NCBI GenBank assembly: GCA_937894795.1
Contig: CALCQV010000006.1
Span: forward strand, 43,066 to 107,065
Origin: an uncultured Bacteroidales bacterium
GTDB lineage: Bacteria; Bacteroidota; Bacteroidia; Bacteroidales; Lentimicrobiaceae
Direction of reading: 5' to 3'
Length of the DNA stretch: 64,000 nt
In this document: one piece after another, positions 34,112 to 44,148 of the stretch
Layout of the letters: the number at the start of each line of letters is the position of its first letter
How positions within the stretch are numbered: the stretch's first letter is position 1
Translations under genes and position numbers: made by a program
Notes under the pieces: generated by a model
What the model was told of the DNA's origin: nothing
The model's input: the letters and a program-made list of their open reading frames with translations, nothing else
Database searches by the model: none

Positions 34112-37100
34112 ATGTTAAACAGCATTATAAAATTATCACTGAATAATAAGTATCTGGTCTTATTGTTTTCAATACTGCTACTGGTCACCGGGCTTAGAAC
34201 AGCCTTGAATATGGATGTAGATGTATTCCCTGACCTTACTGCACCTACGGTTGTAGTTATGACTGATGCCCATGGAATGGCGTCAGAGGAAGTTGAGCGG
34301 ATGGTTACATTCCCAATTGAGACAGCTGTTAATGGTGCAACAGATGTGAGGAGGGTAAGGTCAGTTTCATCACAAGGATTCTCTTTTGTATGGGTTGAGT
34401 TTGATTGGGGTACCGATATATTGAAAGCCAGACAAATAGTAAGTGAAAAGCTGATTAGCGTTACATCCCAAATGCCATTGGGTGTTGATCAGCCGGTACT
34501 TGCACCCCAATCGAGTGTTATGGGTGAAATTTTCTTTATCGGGATGCAGGCCGATAGCACCAGTATGATGGATTTACGTACCATAGCCGAGTGGAACATT
34601 AAACCTATCCTGCTCTCTACGGGAGGTGTCTCACAAGTAACCATTATCGGAGGTGACTATAAGCAATACCACATTCTGGCAGATCCCTATAAAATGAAGT
34701 TTTATAAGGTCACAATGGATGAACTTTCCGGCGAATGTAAAGGTATCAGCCAAAATTCTACCGGTGGAGTCGTTCGTGAATATGGTAATGAATACGTGGT
34801 TAGGGGAATTGCCAGAACGTATGATCTTGAAGCATTGGGGAATTCCTATATCAAATCAGTTAATGGGAAACCAATAAGAGTTAATGATGTTGCCCGCGTT
34901 ACTATTGGTAGTGGAGTTAAGATGGGGTATGCTTCAGAGAATGCCTCCCCTGCAATCATCATTTCGGTATCAAAACAACCCAATACCAACACATTGGATG
35001 TTACCGAGCGTATAGAAAGCAACCTTACCGGAGTTCAGAAAACATTGCCCCCTGATGTGCGACTGGATACCAAGATATTCCGGCAAGCTGATTTCATTGA
35101 AACATCCGTTAAGAACGTTCAGAATGCACTGTTGGAAGGCGCAATATTTGTGATTCTCATTCTTTTCGTCTTCCTGGGAAGTTTCAGAACTACTCTTATT
35201 TCTTTGGTTGCAATACCTCTTTCATTGCTGGGAGCCATTCTGGTAATGCATTTCCTGGGATTGAATATTAATACCATGAGCCTGGGCGGCATGGCAATAG
35301 CCATTGGATCACTTGTTGATGACGCCATTATTGATGTTGAGAATGTGTATAAACGACTGCGGCAAAACAGGGCGAAGCCAATTGATGAGCGAGAATCAAC
35401 CTTCCAGGTTGTGCTACATGCATCTATTGAAATACGTGCATCCATACTAAATGCAACACTGATTATCATTGTAGCTTTTATTCCACTTTTCTTTCTGACA
35501 GGTATGGAAGGCAGGATGCTGCAACCACTGGGCATTTCATTTATTGTATCATTGTTTATCTCCTTGATTGTAGCAATGACACTCACACCTTTATTATCGA
35601 GGATGCTCCTGTCAGACGATAAATACCTTTCAAGAAATGAAAAGGAGAAATGGCTGGTTCGAAAATTAACACATCATTATACAAAATCACTCATCTGGTC
35701 ACTTTCCCATAAAAAGGCTATAATACTGTCAACGCTGGCACTTTTCTTTATAGCGCTTGCCATGTTTTTCTCCATGGGACGAAGCTTCCTGCCTGAATTT
35801 AACGAGGGTTCTCTTACACTATCTGTAATTTCAAAACCAGGCACTTCACTTGAAGAGACCAACCGGCTTGGCAATATTGTTGAAAAGGAATTGCTATCAA
35901 TTCCAGAAATTTCAAGTACTGCCCGCAGAACAGGAAGAGGTGAGCTTGATGAGCATTCACAAACAACAAACAGCGCTGAAATAGATGTTAACTTCATGCT
36001 TGCCGATCGAAGTAGAGAGGAATTTCTGAATGAAGTGCGAACCAGATTATCAGGCATCCCCGGAATAGCCTCTACAGTTGGCCAACCGTTGGGCCACCGC
36101 ATTGACCACATGCTCTCAGGAACCAGGGCTAATATTGCCATAAAGCTTTTTGGCAATGACCTGAATAAAATGTTCAGCACAGGCAATGAAATAAAGAGTG
36201 CAATAACCGGCATTGAAGGACTCGTTGATGTCAATGTAGATCAGCAAGTGGAGATTCCGCAAATTCAGATCAGGGCTAACCGTGATATGCTTGCCCAATA
36301 TGGTATCACTATTGATGAATTCAACCACTTCGTCGATCTTTCATTTGGTAATGAGAAACTGGCCGATATATATGAAGGACAACGCAGCTTTGACCTGGTA
36401 CTTAAGTTAACCCCTGAGTATACCGAGTCAATTGATGGTATAAAAGGCGCTTTGATTGACACTTATGATGGGAAGAAAGTACCTTTGGAGCAAGTGGCAG
36501 AAATTGTTTCAGTTGCCGGTCCAAGCTCTATCAGCAGGGAAAATGTTCAGCGTAAAATTGTCATTTCTGCCAATGTAGCCGGGCGTGACTTAAGCGGCAT
36601 TGTTGATGATATTAAAAAAGAAGTCAATTCAAATATTGTTCTTCCTGAAGGATATAGGGTTGAATATGGCGGACAATTTGAGAGTGAAGCTGCAGCTTCC
36701 CGCACACTTACACTCACTTCCATACTGGCAATATTTATCATCCTGCTCATTTTATTTCAGGAGTTCCGGAATTTCAAGCTGGCCGGAATTGTTCTGTTGA
36801 ATCTACCCTTGGCATTAATCGGTGGTGTGTTTGCTATTTTCTTTACCTCAGGAATACTAAGTATACCTGCCATCATTGGCTTCATTACACTTTTCGGCAT
36901 TGCTACCCGAAACGGCATTCTGCTCATCTCTCATTATACACACCTACAACAGCAGGGTACTTCACTTTTTGATACAATAACCACAGGCTCTGCCGATAGG
37001 CTGAATCCTATTTTGATGACGGCACTCACTGCAGCTCTGGCGCTGATCCCTATGGCTTTTAAGGGCAATTTGTCAGGTAATGAGATACAAAGCCCAATGG

Positions 37101-37213
37101 CAAAAGTTATTCTTGGAGGTTTGCTCACTTCAACACTTCTTAATATATTTATAGTACCAATTGTGTATAGTATGCTTTCCAATCATGGCATCATAAATTC
37201 AAATAAAAAATGA
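34112..37213 (+). CDS. Heavy-metal efflux RND pump (CusA/CzcA family)
   Basis: 1033 residues, the standard RND length, with two large periplasmic loops and 12 membrane helices. Motifs: VDVFPDLTAPTVVVMTDA at the start of loop 1, and the helix 4 proton-relay region GGMAIAIGSLVDDAIIDVEN. It exports metal ions in exchange for protons. HME-RND substrates include Cu/Ag, Zn/Co/Cd and Ni; I cannot choose among them from sequence alone. It starts 11 bases after the adaptor and overlaps the channel gene by 4 bases. Confidence 0.95.
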   Translation: MLNSIIKLSLNNKYLVLLFSILLLVTGLRTALNMDVDVFPDLTAPTVVVMTDAHGMASEEVERMVTFPIETAVNGATDVRRVRSVSSQGFSFVWVEFDWGTDILKARQIVSEKLISVTSQMPLGVDQPVLAPQSSVMGEIFFIGMQADSTSMMDLRTIAEWNIKPILLSTGGVSQVTIIGGDYKQYHILADPYKMKFYKVTMDELSGECKGISQNSTGGVVREYGNEYVVRGIARTYDLEALGNSYIKSVNGKPIRVNDVARVTIGSGVKMGYASENASPAIIISVSKQPNTNTLDVTERIESNLTGVQKTLPPDVRLDTKIFRQADFIETSVKNVQNALLEGAIFVILILFVFLGSFRTTLISLVAIPLSLLGAILVMHFLGLNINTMSLGGMAIAIGSLVDDAIIDVENVYKRLRQNRAKPIDERESTFQVVLHASIEIRASILNATLIIIVAFIPLFFLTGMEGRMLQPLGISFIVSLFISLIVAMTLTPLLSRMLLSDDKYLSRNEKEKWLVRKLTHHYTKSLIWSLSHKKAIILSTLALFFIALAMFFSMGRSFLPEFNEGSLTLSVISKPGTSLEETNRLGNIVEKELLSIPEISSTARRTGRGELDEHSQTTNSAEIDVNFMLADRSREEFLNEVRTRLSGIPGIASTVGQPLGHRIDHMLSGTRANIAIKLFGNDLNKMFSTGNEIKSAITGIEGLVDVNVDQQVEIPQIQIRANRDMLAQYGITIDEFNHFVDLSFGNEKLADIYEGQRSFDLVLKLTPEYTESIDGIKGALIDTYDGKKVPLEQVAEIVSVAGPSSISRENVQRKIVISANVAGRDLSGIVDDIKKEVNSNIVLPEGYRVEYGGQFESEAAASRTLTLTSILAIFIILLILFQEFRNFKLAGIVLLNLPLALIGGVFAIFFTSGILSIPAIIGFITLFGIATRNGILLISHYTHLQQQGTSLFDTITTGSADRLNPILMTALTAALALIPMAFKGNLSGNEIQSPMAKVILGGLLTSTLLNIFIVPIVYSMLSNHGIINSNKK

Positions 37214-38388
37214 AACGTTTATTATTCATTGTCATTTCGTTGATTTGGCAGGTTAATGTTAATGCTCAATTATCAGTAGAGCAGGTAATACAACAGGTGG
37301 AAACCAATAATTTGCACCTTTTATCGATGAAACAGTTGGCCGAAGCCGAAAAGCTGGAGAATCTGACAGGTCTCTATCCTCAAAATCCTGAAGTCGGTTT
37401 CAATTATTTGTGGGGTGATCCTGCAGTTAATGGAAACAGGAAGGATTTCAGCATTACACAAACATTCGATTTCCCGTCTGCATATTTTCATAAATCAGCA
37501 ATTGCTGACCTTCGGAATACTCAATCAGATGCCAAATACCTGCATGATCGTCTTAAGCTGCATCATGAAACCCGGTTGGTTTGCATCGAACTGATTTATA
37601 TTAATTCTTCCATTTCGGAAAACAACAGAAGAATTGTGAACGCTCAACTGGTTGCCGATGCCTATAAGTTGAAATTCAATAGTGGTGATGCAAATATTAT
37701 TGAGTACAACAAAGCACAGCTTGACCTGCTAAATGCTCAAAAACAGGCAGATGCCCTTCAATTGGAAAAGGATAGATTGATTCTTAACCTTACACAGCTA
37801 AATAATGGCATTTCTATAGAATTTAACAATACAGTTTATGATGTTGGCATAATAGACTCTGATTTTGATAAATGGTTCAAGAACATTGAGTCAAAAAATC
37901 CCGATTTAAAAAGGATACAACAGGAATATGATATTATTAGCCGTCAGGTAAGCCTGAACTCAGCATTGTCGTTACCTAAAGTATCAGTAGGCTATATGAG
38001 TGAGAACCTGCCTATTGAAAAGTTTAGTGGTTTGACCATGGGTATTACTATCCCTCTTTTCGAAAATAAGTACACCGTTAAGTCATCAAAAGCACGTTTA
38101 TCAGCATTGCAGAGTCTACAACAGGATAATAAGCTGGCCTTTTATTACGAGATGAAATCAAAATACAATGCAGCAGTTAACCTGGCTGAAAATATCAACA
38201 ATTACCGTACTAACCTGAACCTATTCAATAATTCTGAACTTCTGAAGAAAGCACTGGATGCAGGGGAAATCTCACTTCTGGAGTATATACTTGAGCTTTC
38301 ACTCTATTATGATAGTATTGATCAACTTCTACAGCTTGAAAAGGAAAGGAATAAAGCTGATGCTGAGCTACTCTTGTATGCTTATTAA
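37210..38388 (+). CDS. Outer membrane efflux channel (TolC family)
   Basis: 392 residues: a signal peptide (ends QVNVNAQ), then long helices with two OEP repeats (about 25-200 and 215-390), for example NPEVGFNYLWGD and SLPKVSVGYMSENLP. It is the outer membrane duct for the RND pump, with which it overlaps by ATGA. Last gene of the operon. Confidence 0.9.
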   Translation: MKRLLFIVISLIWQVNVNAQLSVEQVIQQVETNNLHLLSMKQLAEAEKLENLTGLYPQNPEVGFNYLWGDPAVNGNRKDFSITQTFDFPSAYFHKSAIADLRNTQSDAKYLHDRLKLHHETRLVCIELIYINSSISENNRRIVNAQLVADAYKLKFNSGDANIIEYNKAQLDLLNAQKQADALQLEKDRLILNLTQLNNGISIEFNNTVYDVGIIDSDFDKWFKNIESKNPDLKRIQQEYDIISRQVSLNSALSLPKVSVGYMSENLPIEKFSGLTMGITIPLFENKYTVKSSKARLSALQSLQQDNKLAFYYEMKSKYNAAVNLAENINNYRTNLNLFNNSELLKKALDAGEISLLEYILELSLYYDSIDQLLQLEKERNKADAELLLYAY

Positions 38389-38431
38389 GATGTATTTATT
38401 GATTAATGACCTACAATCAGGCCATTCTTCA

Positions 38432-38439
38432 TAACTTTG
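38432..38439 (+). promoter_or_regulatory. -7 promoter element for the TfoX-C gene
   Basis: TAACTTTG, an exact match, 26 bases before the ATG at 38465. It excludes the upstream in-frame start at 38441. Confidence 0.6.
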
Positions 38440-38464
38440 ATTGATAAATATTCCATTACTTTAT

Positions 38465-38773
38465 ATGGCTCAATCAAAGCATAACAATCCTGACGAGGAT
38501 GCAATTAAACAATTACGGTTACAGCCGAATATTGGCAATTATCTGGCTGAAAAACTGCTAAATGCCGAGATATATTCCATTGATCATTTAAGGAGTATTG
38601 GCAGCGAATCTGCTTTTATTCGATTGAATAGCGTGGATAAATCCATTTGTATTAATGTATTATACACACTGGAAGGTGCAGTTCAGGGAATTCGTTGGCA
38701 TTCACTTGGCAAAGCAAGAAAGGCAGAGTTACTTGATTTCTACAATCAGTTGAAGAGAAGCTCAGAAAAATAG
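38465..38773 (+). CDS. TfoX C-terminal domain protein
   Basis: 102 residues. The TfoX C-terminal (helix-hairpin-helix-like) domain alone: LQPNIGNYLAEKLLNAEI, LRSIGSESAFIRL and LYTLEGAVQGIRWHSL. The N-terminal TfoX domain is absent, as in many Bacteroidota members. TfoX/Sxy links to competence in gammaproteobacteria, but stand-alone C-domains have no proven role. Confidence 0.9.
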   Translation: MAQSKHNNPDEDAIKQLRLQPNIGNYLAEKLLNAEIYSIDHLRSIGSESAFIRLNSVDKSICINVLYTLEGAVQGIRWHSLGKARKAELLDFYNQLKRSSEK

Positions 38774-38802
38774 AATCTGTTTGGAAACCAAATAAACCAT
38801 TC

Positions 38803-38810
38803 TAACTTTG
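38803..38810 (+). promoter_or_regulatory. -7 promoter element for the 38831 gene
   Basis: TAACTTTG, an exact match, 20 bases before the ATG at 38831. Confidence 0.6.
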
Positions 38811-38830
38811 CAGCATAAAATTGTGCTGTA

Positions 38831-39520
38831 ATGAAACACAACGACCTGCTCCTCTTTTTATTTGTAGTAATTCTATTTCTCCCATTCTTTATAAGTGACG
38901 ACATCTATAACCTGTATGAAACACTTAACAGGAATCACGGCTTTATTTTAAGCTTTATTAAGTTTGCTATATTGGCAACACTAGGTGAAGTCATTGGCCT
39001 CAGAATAAAAACAGGTCACTATAATGCTCCGGGTTTTGGAATTGTTCCAAGAGCCATTGTTTGGGGTTTTCTAGGTATTACAATCAAGCTTGCTTTTATT
39101 GTCTTTACATCAGGAACCCTGGATTTCCTGACTTATATGGGTATGGAAAACCCTGCCACAGTTTATAAAGCTGACTTTACCATGCAGAAACTATTCATAG
39201 CATTCTGCATCAGCTTTTTAATGAATACCATCTTCGCTCCTGTTATGATGACAACCCACAAAGTCACTGATACTCATATCTTAAATACAGGAGGTACAAT
39301 TAAAGGGTTATTCAAGCCAATTAATGTAAGTCATATATTAACCAACCTGAATTGGGATGTACAATGGAACTTTGTTTTCAAAAAAACAATTCCCTTTTTC
39401 TGGTACCCGGCGCATACCATAACTTTCTTGCTGCCTGCTGATTTCCAGGTGCTTTTTGCAGCATTGTTAGGTATAGCTCTCGGTCTTATACTGGCAATTG
39501 CCTCACTTAAAGGCCGTTGA
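38831..39520 (+). CDS. Multi-pass membrane protein, possibly Mpv17/PMP22-like
   Basis: 229 residues with about five hydrophobic segments (5-24, 38-56, 73-95, 118-138 and 205-225). The segment NWDVQWNFVFKKTIPFFWYP and the spacing of the helices faintly resemble Mpv17-family channel proteins; I regard that as a weak suggestion. Function unknown. It follows the TfoX-C gene but has its own promoter. A weak dyad at 39582-39599 (CAGCC/GGCTG) may terminate it. Confidence 0.75.
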   Translation: MKHNDLLLFLFVVILFLPFFISDDIYNLYETLNRNHGFILSFIKFAILATLGEVIGLRIKTGHYNAPGFGIVPRAIVWGFLGITIKLAFIVFTSGTLDFLTYMGMENPATVYKADFTMQKLFIAFCISFLMNTIFAPVMMTTHKVTDTHILNTGGTIKGLFKPINVSHILTNLNWDVQWNFVFKKTIPFFWYPAHTITFLLPADFQVLFAALLGIALGLILAIASLKGR

Positions 39521-39663
39521 TTCCAAATAGAACAATTTTTAAAGCAATAGATACCCAATTTAATACTTATTGTATAAATTGCAGCCAATTAAAAGGCTGG
39601 TTTCTCTTTTACTAAAAGGCAAAAAATAAAACAGATATATTACTCAATGTAAATCAAAATGTA

Positions 39664-41010
39664 ATGAAGGAACAATTCAGAAATGACACTCCAATTAATT
39701 ATGACGTAGTTCAATCTGTCATCAATCAGTTGAATCTTCCCTGCGTGGGCAATGCCAGTATAAGGGAAATCAAAAAGATCATTGATATGATTGAGAAGCA
39801 GACCGGCAATAAGTTCATTCGTATGGAAATGGGCATTCCCGGGCTTAAGCCGCCAACTATAGGCACTGAAGCTGAAATTGAAGCTTTGCGTAATGGAGTT
39901 GCGGCTATTTATCCGGATATTGATGGGAATCATGAGCTTAAGGGTGAAATAGCCCGCTTTGTTAAGAACTTCCTGAATATAGATGTAGCACCTGACTCTT
40001 GTATTCCGACTGTAGGAAGTATGCAAGGCAGCTTTGCAGCATTTCTGACTCTTGCCAGGCTGGATGCAAACCGCGATACCACATTGTTCATTGACCCTGG
40101 TTTCCCTGTACATAAACAGCAGCATAAAGTGTTAGGCCAGAAATTTGAAAGTTTCGATGTATATGATTATCGCGGTGAGAAGCTGCTCGCTAAGCTTGAA
40201 TCATACTTTAAAACCGGAAAAATTCATTCCGTACTTTATTCAAATCCCAACAACCCTTCCTGGATCTGCTTTACTGATGAAGAACTTCGTATTATAGGTG
40301 AACTCGCAACACAATATGATGTGGTTATTTGTGAAGACCTGGCTTACTTCGGAATGGATTTCCGCAATGATTATTCCAAGCCGGGTGTACCTCCATATCA
40401 GCCAACAGTGGCCAACTATACCGACAATTACATACTCTTTATCTCAAGCTCAAAGGTATTCAGTTATGCCGGTCAGCGTATAGGAATGATGGTAATCTCC
40501 AATAGATTATTTGCCAGGAAGTCGCCTCATCTCCTGAATTATTACAGCAGTGATATTTTCGGCAGAGCCATGATCTTTGGCACAGTCTACGCATTAAGTT
40601 CGGGTACTGCCCATTCAGCACAATATGCACTGACAGCAATGTTGAAAGCAGCAAATGATGGCAAGTTCAATTTCCTTAATGATGTTAAAATCTATGCCGA
40701 AAAAGCTCATATAATGAAAGAGCTTTTCCTTAACAATGGTTTTCATATTGTGTATGATAAGGACATTGATAAGCCTGTAGCCGATGGTTTTTATTTTACC
40801 ATAGCCTATCCGGGATTCAGTGGAGTTGAATTGATTGAAGAGCTGTTCTATTATGGAATTAGCGCCATATCACTTGCCATTACCGGAAGCACAAGAACAG
40901 AAGGCTTGCGGGCATGTGTTTCATTGGTTCATCCATCACAGTTCCCTGATTTGGAAATACGGTTGAAGAAGTTCCATCAACATCATGCTTTAGTTGCCAA
41001 TCCTGCTTAA
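39664..41010 (+). CDS. Class I/II aminotransferase (PLP, fold type I)
   Basis: 448 residues. Fold I marks: YPDIDGNHELKGEIARFV, SNPNNPSWICFTDEELRII (the Asn/Pro pair of family I), VICEDLAYFGMD (Asp to the pyridine N) and FISSSKVFSYAGQRIGMM, where Lys is the Schiff-base residue. This subgroup resembles aspartate/aromatic aminotransferases of Bacteroidales; the amino donor is not resolved. It lies upstream of korDABC, and keto-acids from transamination are the substrates of that complex, so linked amino acid breakdown is plausible. Confidence 0.9.
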   Translation: MKEQFRNDTPINYDVVQSVINQLNLPCVGNASIREIKKIIDMIEKQTGNKFIRMEMGIPGLKPPTIGTEAEIEALRNGVAAIYPDIDGNHELKGEIARFVKNFLNIDVAPDSCIPTVGSMQGSFAAFLTLARLDANRDTTLFIDPGFPVHKQQHKVLGQKFESFDVYDYRGEKLLAKLESYFKTGKIHSVLYSNPNNPSWICFTDEELRIIGELATQYDVVICEDLAYFGMDFRNDYSKPGVPPYQPTVANYTDNYILFISSSKVFSYAGQRIGMMVISNRLFARKSPHLLNYYSSDIFGRAMIFGTVYALSSGTAHSAQYALTAMLKAANDGKFNFLNDVKIYAEKAHIMKELFLNNGFHIVYDKDIDKPVADGFYFTIAYPGFSGVELIEELFYYGISAISLAITGSTRTEGLRACVSLVHPSQFPDLEIRLKKFHQHHALVANPA

Positions 41011-41348
41011 TTAATAGATATTCTGCAAGGTGCTAAAGGCCTGATTTAATCAGATTGGTTTTATAGATTACTGAATAAGGCCATATCTGAAATTAAGACA
41101 GGCTTTTACATTATCTGAACAACAGATACTATAATTATTCAAAATTGGTCAAATGTTATGATCGTTGCATTGACTATAGAGGAAATCATTTGAAGGAAAC
41201 AGGTTAACATGTAACTTCTTTGCATTGCACTGTTTATAATGGTTTTAAATTAGCCTTTATTAAATATTTCCAATGGTTTTATTAGGTTTCGAATGGTAAA
41301 TAATTACTAATTTCGTAGCCAGAATAGTATAAAATAAATCTGTTTATC
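41011..41348. other. Intergenic region before korDABC
   Basis: 338 bases, AT-rich, with no gene I can support. It holds two copies of AATGGTTTTA (41238 and 41272) and a degenerate -7 candidate TAATTTCG near 41308. A long leader for the kor operon is possible, but I see no recognisable riboswitch. Confidence 0.4.
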
Positions 41349-41573
41349 ATGGCAAAAGTTAAAGGTGATATTGTCATTGACATAGAAAAGTGCAAAGGCT
41401 GCCAGGTATGTATGCCTGCTTGTCCTAATGATGTCATTGGAGTATCAAAAAACGTTAATGGCAAGGGTTACAACTATGTTGAAACTGTAAATGAAGAATG
41501 CATTGGCTGCGCAAACTGCGCTGTAGTCTGCCCCGATGGTGTTATCACCGTCTACAGGAAAAGAATTGAGTAA
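41349..41573 (+). CDS. korD: 2-oxoacid:ferredoxin oxidoreductase, ferredoxin-like delta subunit
   Basis: 74 residues with two [4Fe-4S] motifs: CKGCQVCMPACP and CIGCANCAVVCP. It carries electrons from the thiamin site to ferredoxin. First of four genes in the order delta, alpha, beta, gamma with gaps of 3-18 bases. Confidence 0.93.
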   Translation: MAKVKGDIVIDIEKCKGCQVCMPACPNDVIGVSKNVNGKGYNYVETVNEECIGCANCAVVCPDGVITVYRKRIE

Positions 41574-41590
41574 AGAAATCTAATTACTGA

Positions 41591-42679
41591 ATGAGTATGA
41601 AAGAACTGAGATTAATGAAAGGCAATGAAGCCTTTGCCGAAGCAGCTATCAGAGCAGGTGCCGATGGATACTTTGGTTATCCGATTACCCCGCAATCAGA
41701 AGTTATGGAGTACCTCATGGCCGAAAAGCCGCATGAGCGTACCGGCATGATTGTTTTACAGGCAGAGAGTGAAGTTGCCGCTATCAACATGGTATACGGT
41801 GGCGCCTCCTGTGGAAAAAGAGTAATGACTTCCTCTTCCAGTCCCGGCATGAGCCTCAAGCAGGAAGGGATCTCCTATATAGCAGGTGCTGAATTGCCTT
41901 GTGTAATCCTTAATGCCGTCCGTGGAGGACCAGGTTTAGGAACTATTCAGCCGTCACAGAGTGATTACTTCCAATCAACCAAAGGCGGTGGTCATGGTGA
42001 TTACCGGTTGATCGTACTAGCCCCTTCTTCTGTTCAGGAAATGGCTGACTTTGCACCCCTGGCATTTGATCTTGCTTTCAAGTACAGGAATCCTGTGCTT
42101 ATTCTATCAGATGGTGCTATAGGTCAAATGATGGAGAAAGTTGAATTACAGGAGCAACGTCCTCGCTTTACTGAAGAAGAGATCAGGAAAAATACTCCAT
42201 GGGCTACTATGGGTAAAACCCCTGACCGTGAACGCAATATTATTACATCACTGAACCTTGATTCACATGTTCAGGAAGAGCATAATATTCACCTTCAGGC
42301 AAAATACCGTGAAATAGAAAAGAATGAAACCCGTTGGGAAACTATCCAGTGCGATGATGCTGAATATATTCTTGTTGCTTATGGCACAAGTGCACGACTC
42401 AGTCAAAAAGCTGTGGATATTGCCAGAGCTAAAGGAATAAAACTGGGTCTGTTACGTCCTATTACACTTTTCCCGTTTCCTACCCAACCAATTGCTGAAT
42501 TAGCCAATCGCGTAAAAGGTATTTTAAGTGTTGAGATGAGCGCTGGACAAATGGTTGAGGATGTACGTCTTGCCGTTGGTGATAAAGTAAAAGTTGCACA
42601 TTTTGGCCGTATGGGAGGTATTATCCCATCACCACCAGAAATTGTGGAAGCATTGGAATCAAAATTAATCGGAGGATAA
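41591..42679 (+). CDS. korA: 2-oxoacid:ferredoxin oxidoreductase, alpha subunit (KorA/VorB)
   Basis: 362 residues. The pyrimidine-binding domain starts with GADGYFGYPITPQSEVMEYL; a Rossmann-like transketolase C domain follows (YILVAYGTSARLSQKA). In Bacteroidales the set is annotated both as 2-oxoglutarate (Kor) and branched-chain 2-oxoacid (Vor) oxidoreductase; sequence alone does not settle the substrate. An alternative ATG lies two codons in. Confidence 0.94.
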   Translation: MSMKELRLMKGNEAFAEAAIRAGADGYFGYPITPQSEVMEYLMAEKPHERTGMIVLQAESEVAAINMVYGGASCGKRVMTSSSSPGMSLKQEGISYIAGAELPCVILNAVRGGPGLGTIQPSQSDYFQSTKGGGHGDYRLIVLAPSSVQEMADFAPLAFDLAFKYRNPVLILSDGAIGQMMEKVELQEQRPRFTEEEIRKNTPWATMGKTPDRERNIITSLNLDSHVQEEHNIHLQAKYREIEKNETRWETIQCDDAEYILVAYGTSARLSQKAVDIARAKGIKLGLLRPITLFPFPTQPIAELANRVKGILSVEMSAGQMVEDVRLAVGDKVKVAHFGRMGGIIPSPPEIVEALESKLIGG

Positions 42680-42682
42680 GAA

Positions 42683-43459
42683 ATGGATACAATATCAAAA
42701 GAAGATATCCGTAAACCGGAAAACATTGTTTATAAGCGTACTGAACTCCTTACTGATAAGGTTATGAGTTACTGCCCCGGTTGCGGTCACGGTACAGCTC
42801 ACCGTATAATCATGGAAGTACTTGAAGAGATGGGCATCCAGGATAAAACTATAGGTATAGCACCTGTGGGTTGTTCTGTTCTGGCTTATGAATTCATGAA
42901 TATTGATATGCAGCAAGCTGCTCACGGTCGTGCACCTGCGCTTGCTACCGCTGTTAAAAGATTAAATCCTGATAAATTCGTATTTACATACCAGGGTGAT
43001 GGTGACCTGGCAGCTATTGGAACTGCTGAAACCATTCACGCTTGCAACCGTGGTGAGAATATTGTTATTATTTTCATCAACAATGGTATTTACGGAATGA
43101 CCGGTGGTCAAATGGCTCCTACCACATTAGAAGGTATGAAATCATCTACCTCCCCTTATGGCAGAGATATTAAATCAATGGGTAATCCAATAAAAATGAC
43201 TGAACTTGTAGCTCAGCTTCCGGGTACTATTTATGTTACCCGCCAGGCTGTTCATACACCTGCCAATGTTCGTAAAGCCAAGAAAGCTGTACGTAAGGCT
43301 TTTGAAAACCAGAAATTGAATAAAGGCCTCTCGTTTGTTGAAATCGTTTCAAACTGCAATTCAGGATGGAAGATGACTCCAAACCAGGCAAATCAATGGA
43401 TGGTCGACAATATGTTCCCATTCTATCCACTGGGAGATATCAAAGTAAATGAGGATTAA
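42683..43459 (+). CDS. korB: 2-oxoacid:ferredoxin oxidoreductase, beta subunit (KorB/VorA)
   Basis: 258 residues. SYCPGCGHGTAHRII at the N-terminus and the thiamin diphosphate/Mg motif YQGDGDLAAIGTAE ending IFINNGIYGMTGGQ are intact. It holds the cofactor where the 2-oxoacid is decarboxylated to an acyl-CoA. Confidence 0.96.
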   Translation: MDTISKEDIRKPENIVYKRTELLTDKVMSYCPGCGHGTAHRIIMEVLEEMGIQDKTIGIAPVGCSVLAYEFMNIDMQQAAHGRAPALATAVKRLNPDKFVFTYQGDGDLAAIGTAETIHACNRGENIVIIFINNGIYGMTGGQMAPTTLEGMKSSTSPYGRDIKSMGNPIKMTELVAQLPGTIYVTRQAVHTPANVRKAKKAVRKAFENQKLNKGLSFVEIVSNCNSGWKMTPNQANQWMVDNMFPFYPLGDIKVNED

Positions 43460-43476
43460 TTAAAAAATTGTAAGCA

Positions 43477-44031
43477 ATGACTGAAGAAATTTTAATAGCA
43501 GGCTTTGGTGGACAAGGTGTTCTATCCATGGGCAAAATCCTCGCCTACTCAGGTGTAATGGGCAATAAAGAAGTTAGCTGGATGCCTTCCTATGGTCCTG
43601 AAATGCGCGGTGGAACTGCTAATGTTACAGTAATTATCAGCGATGAGCGTATCAGCTCACCTATCTTAAGCTCGTATGATACAGCAATTATTCTGAATCA
43701 ACAATCAATGGATAAGTTTGAAGCTTCGGTAAAACCGGGTGGCATTCTTATATATGACCCGAATGGCATTACCCGTCATCCTTCAAGAAAAGATATTAAT
43801 ATCTATTCTATTGATGCTGCTGACGAAGCTGCCAAAATGGGCATGACCAAGGTGTTCAATATGATTATTCTGGGTGGTTTCCTAAAGATTAAGCCCGTTG
43901 TTCAACCCGAGTTCATTCATAAGGGACTTGAAAAATCACTGCCGGCCCGTCATCATAATATGATTCCGGAAAATGAAACCGCTATAGAAAAAGGCAAGGA
44001 TATTATTAAACCTGTTTTCCTTTTAAATTAG
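43477..44031 (+). CDS. korC: 2-oxoacid:ferredoxin oxidoreductase, gamma subunit (KorC/VorC)
   Basis: 184 residues. ILIAGFGGQGVLSMGKILAY and SWMPSYGPEMRGGTANVTV are the family marks. It completes the four-subunit complex and ends at a clear terminator, so korDABC is one operon. Confidence 0.95.
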   Translation: MTEEILIAGFGGQGVLSMGKILAYSGVMGNKEVSWMPSYGPEMRGGTANVTVIISDERISSPILSSYDTAIILNQQSMDKFEASVKPGGILIYDPNGITRHPSRKDINIYSIDAADEAAKMGMTKVFNMIILGGFLKIKPVVQPEFIHKGLEKSLPARHHNMIPENETAIEKGKDIIKPVFLLN

Positions 44032-44051
44032 TGCACACACACTATATAATC

Positions 44052-44084
44052 AAAACCTCCGTCAATCATACGGAGGTTTTTTTT
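44052..44084 (+). terminator. Rho-independent terminator of korDABC
   Basis: 10-bp stem AAAACCTCCG (44052-44061) / CGGAGGTTTT (44071-44080), 9-nt loop, T-run to 44084. Confidence 0.95.
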
Positions 44085-44148
44085 ATTCATTTAATGGTTA
44101 GATGCTGAATTGCGTATTTGTGAATGTGTTATCATTGAGTATAAATAT

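Noticed and set aside
39640..40125. A 161-residue minus-strand frame antisense to the aminotransferase
   Set aside because: The sense strand encodes a conserved PLP enzyme; the antisense frame has no protein-like features.
41011..41348. Riboswitch upstream of korDABC
   Set aside because: The gap is long enough, but I found no conserved core for thiamin or other known riboswitches.
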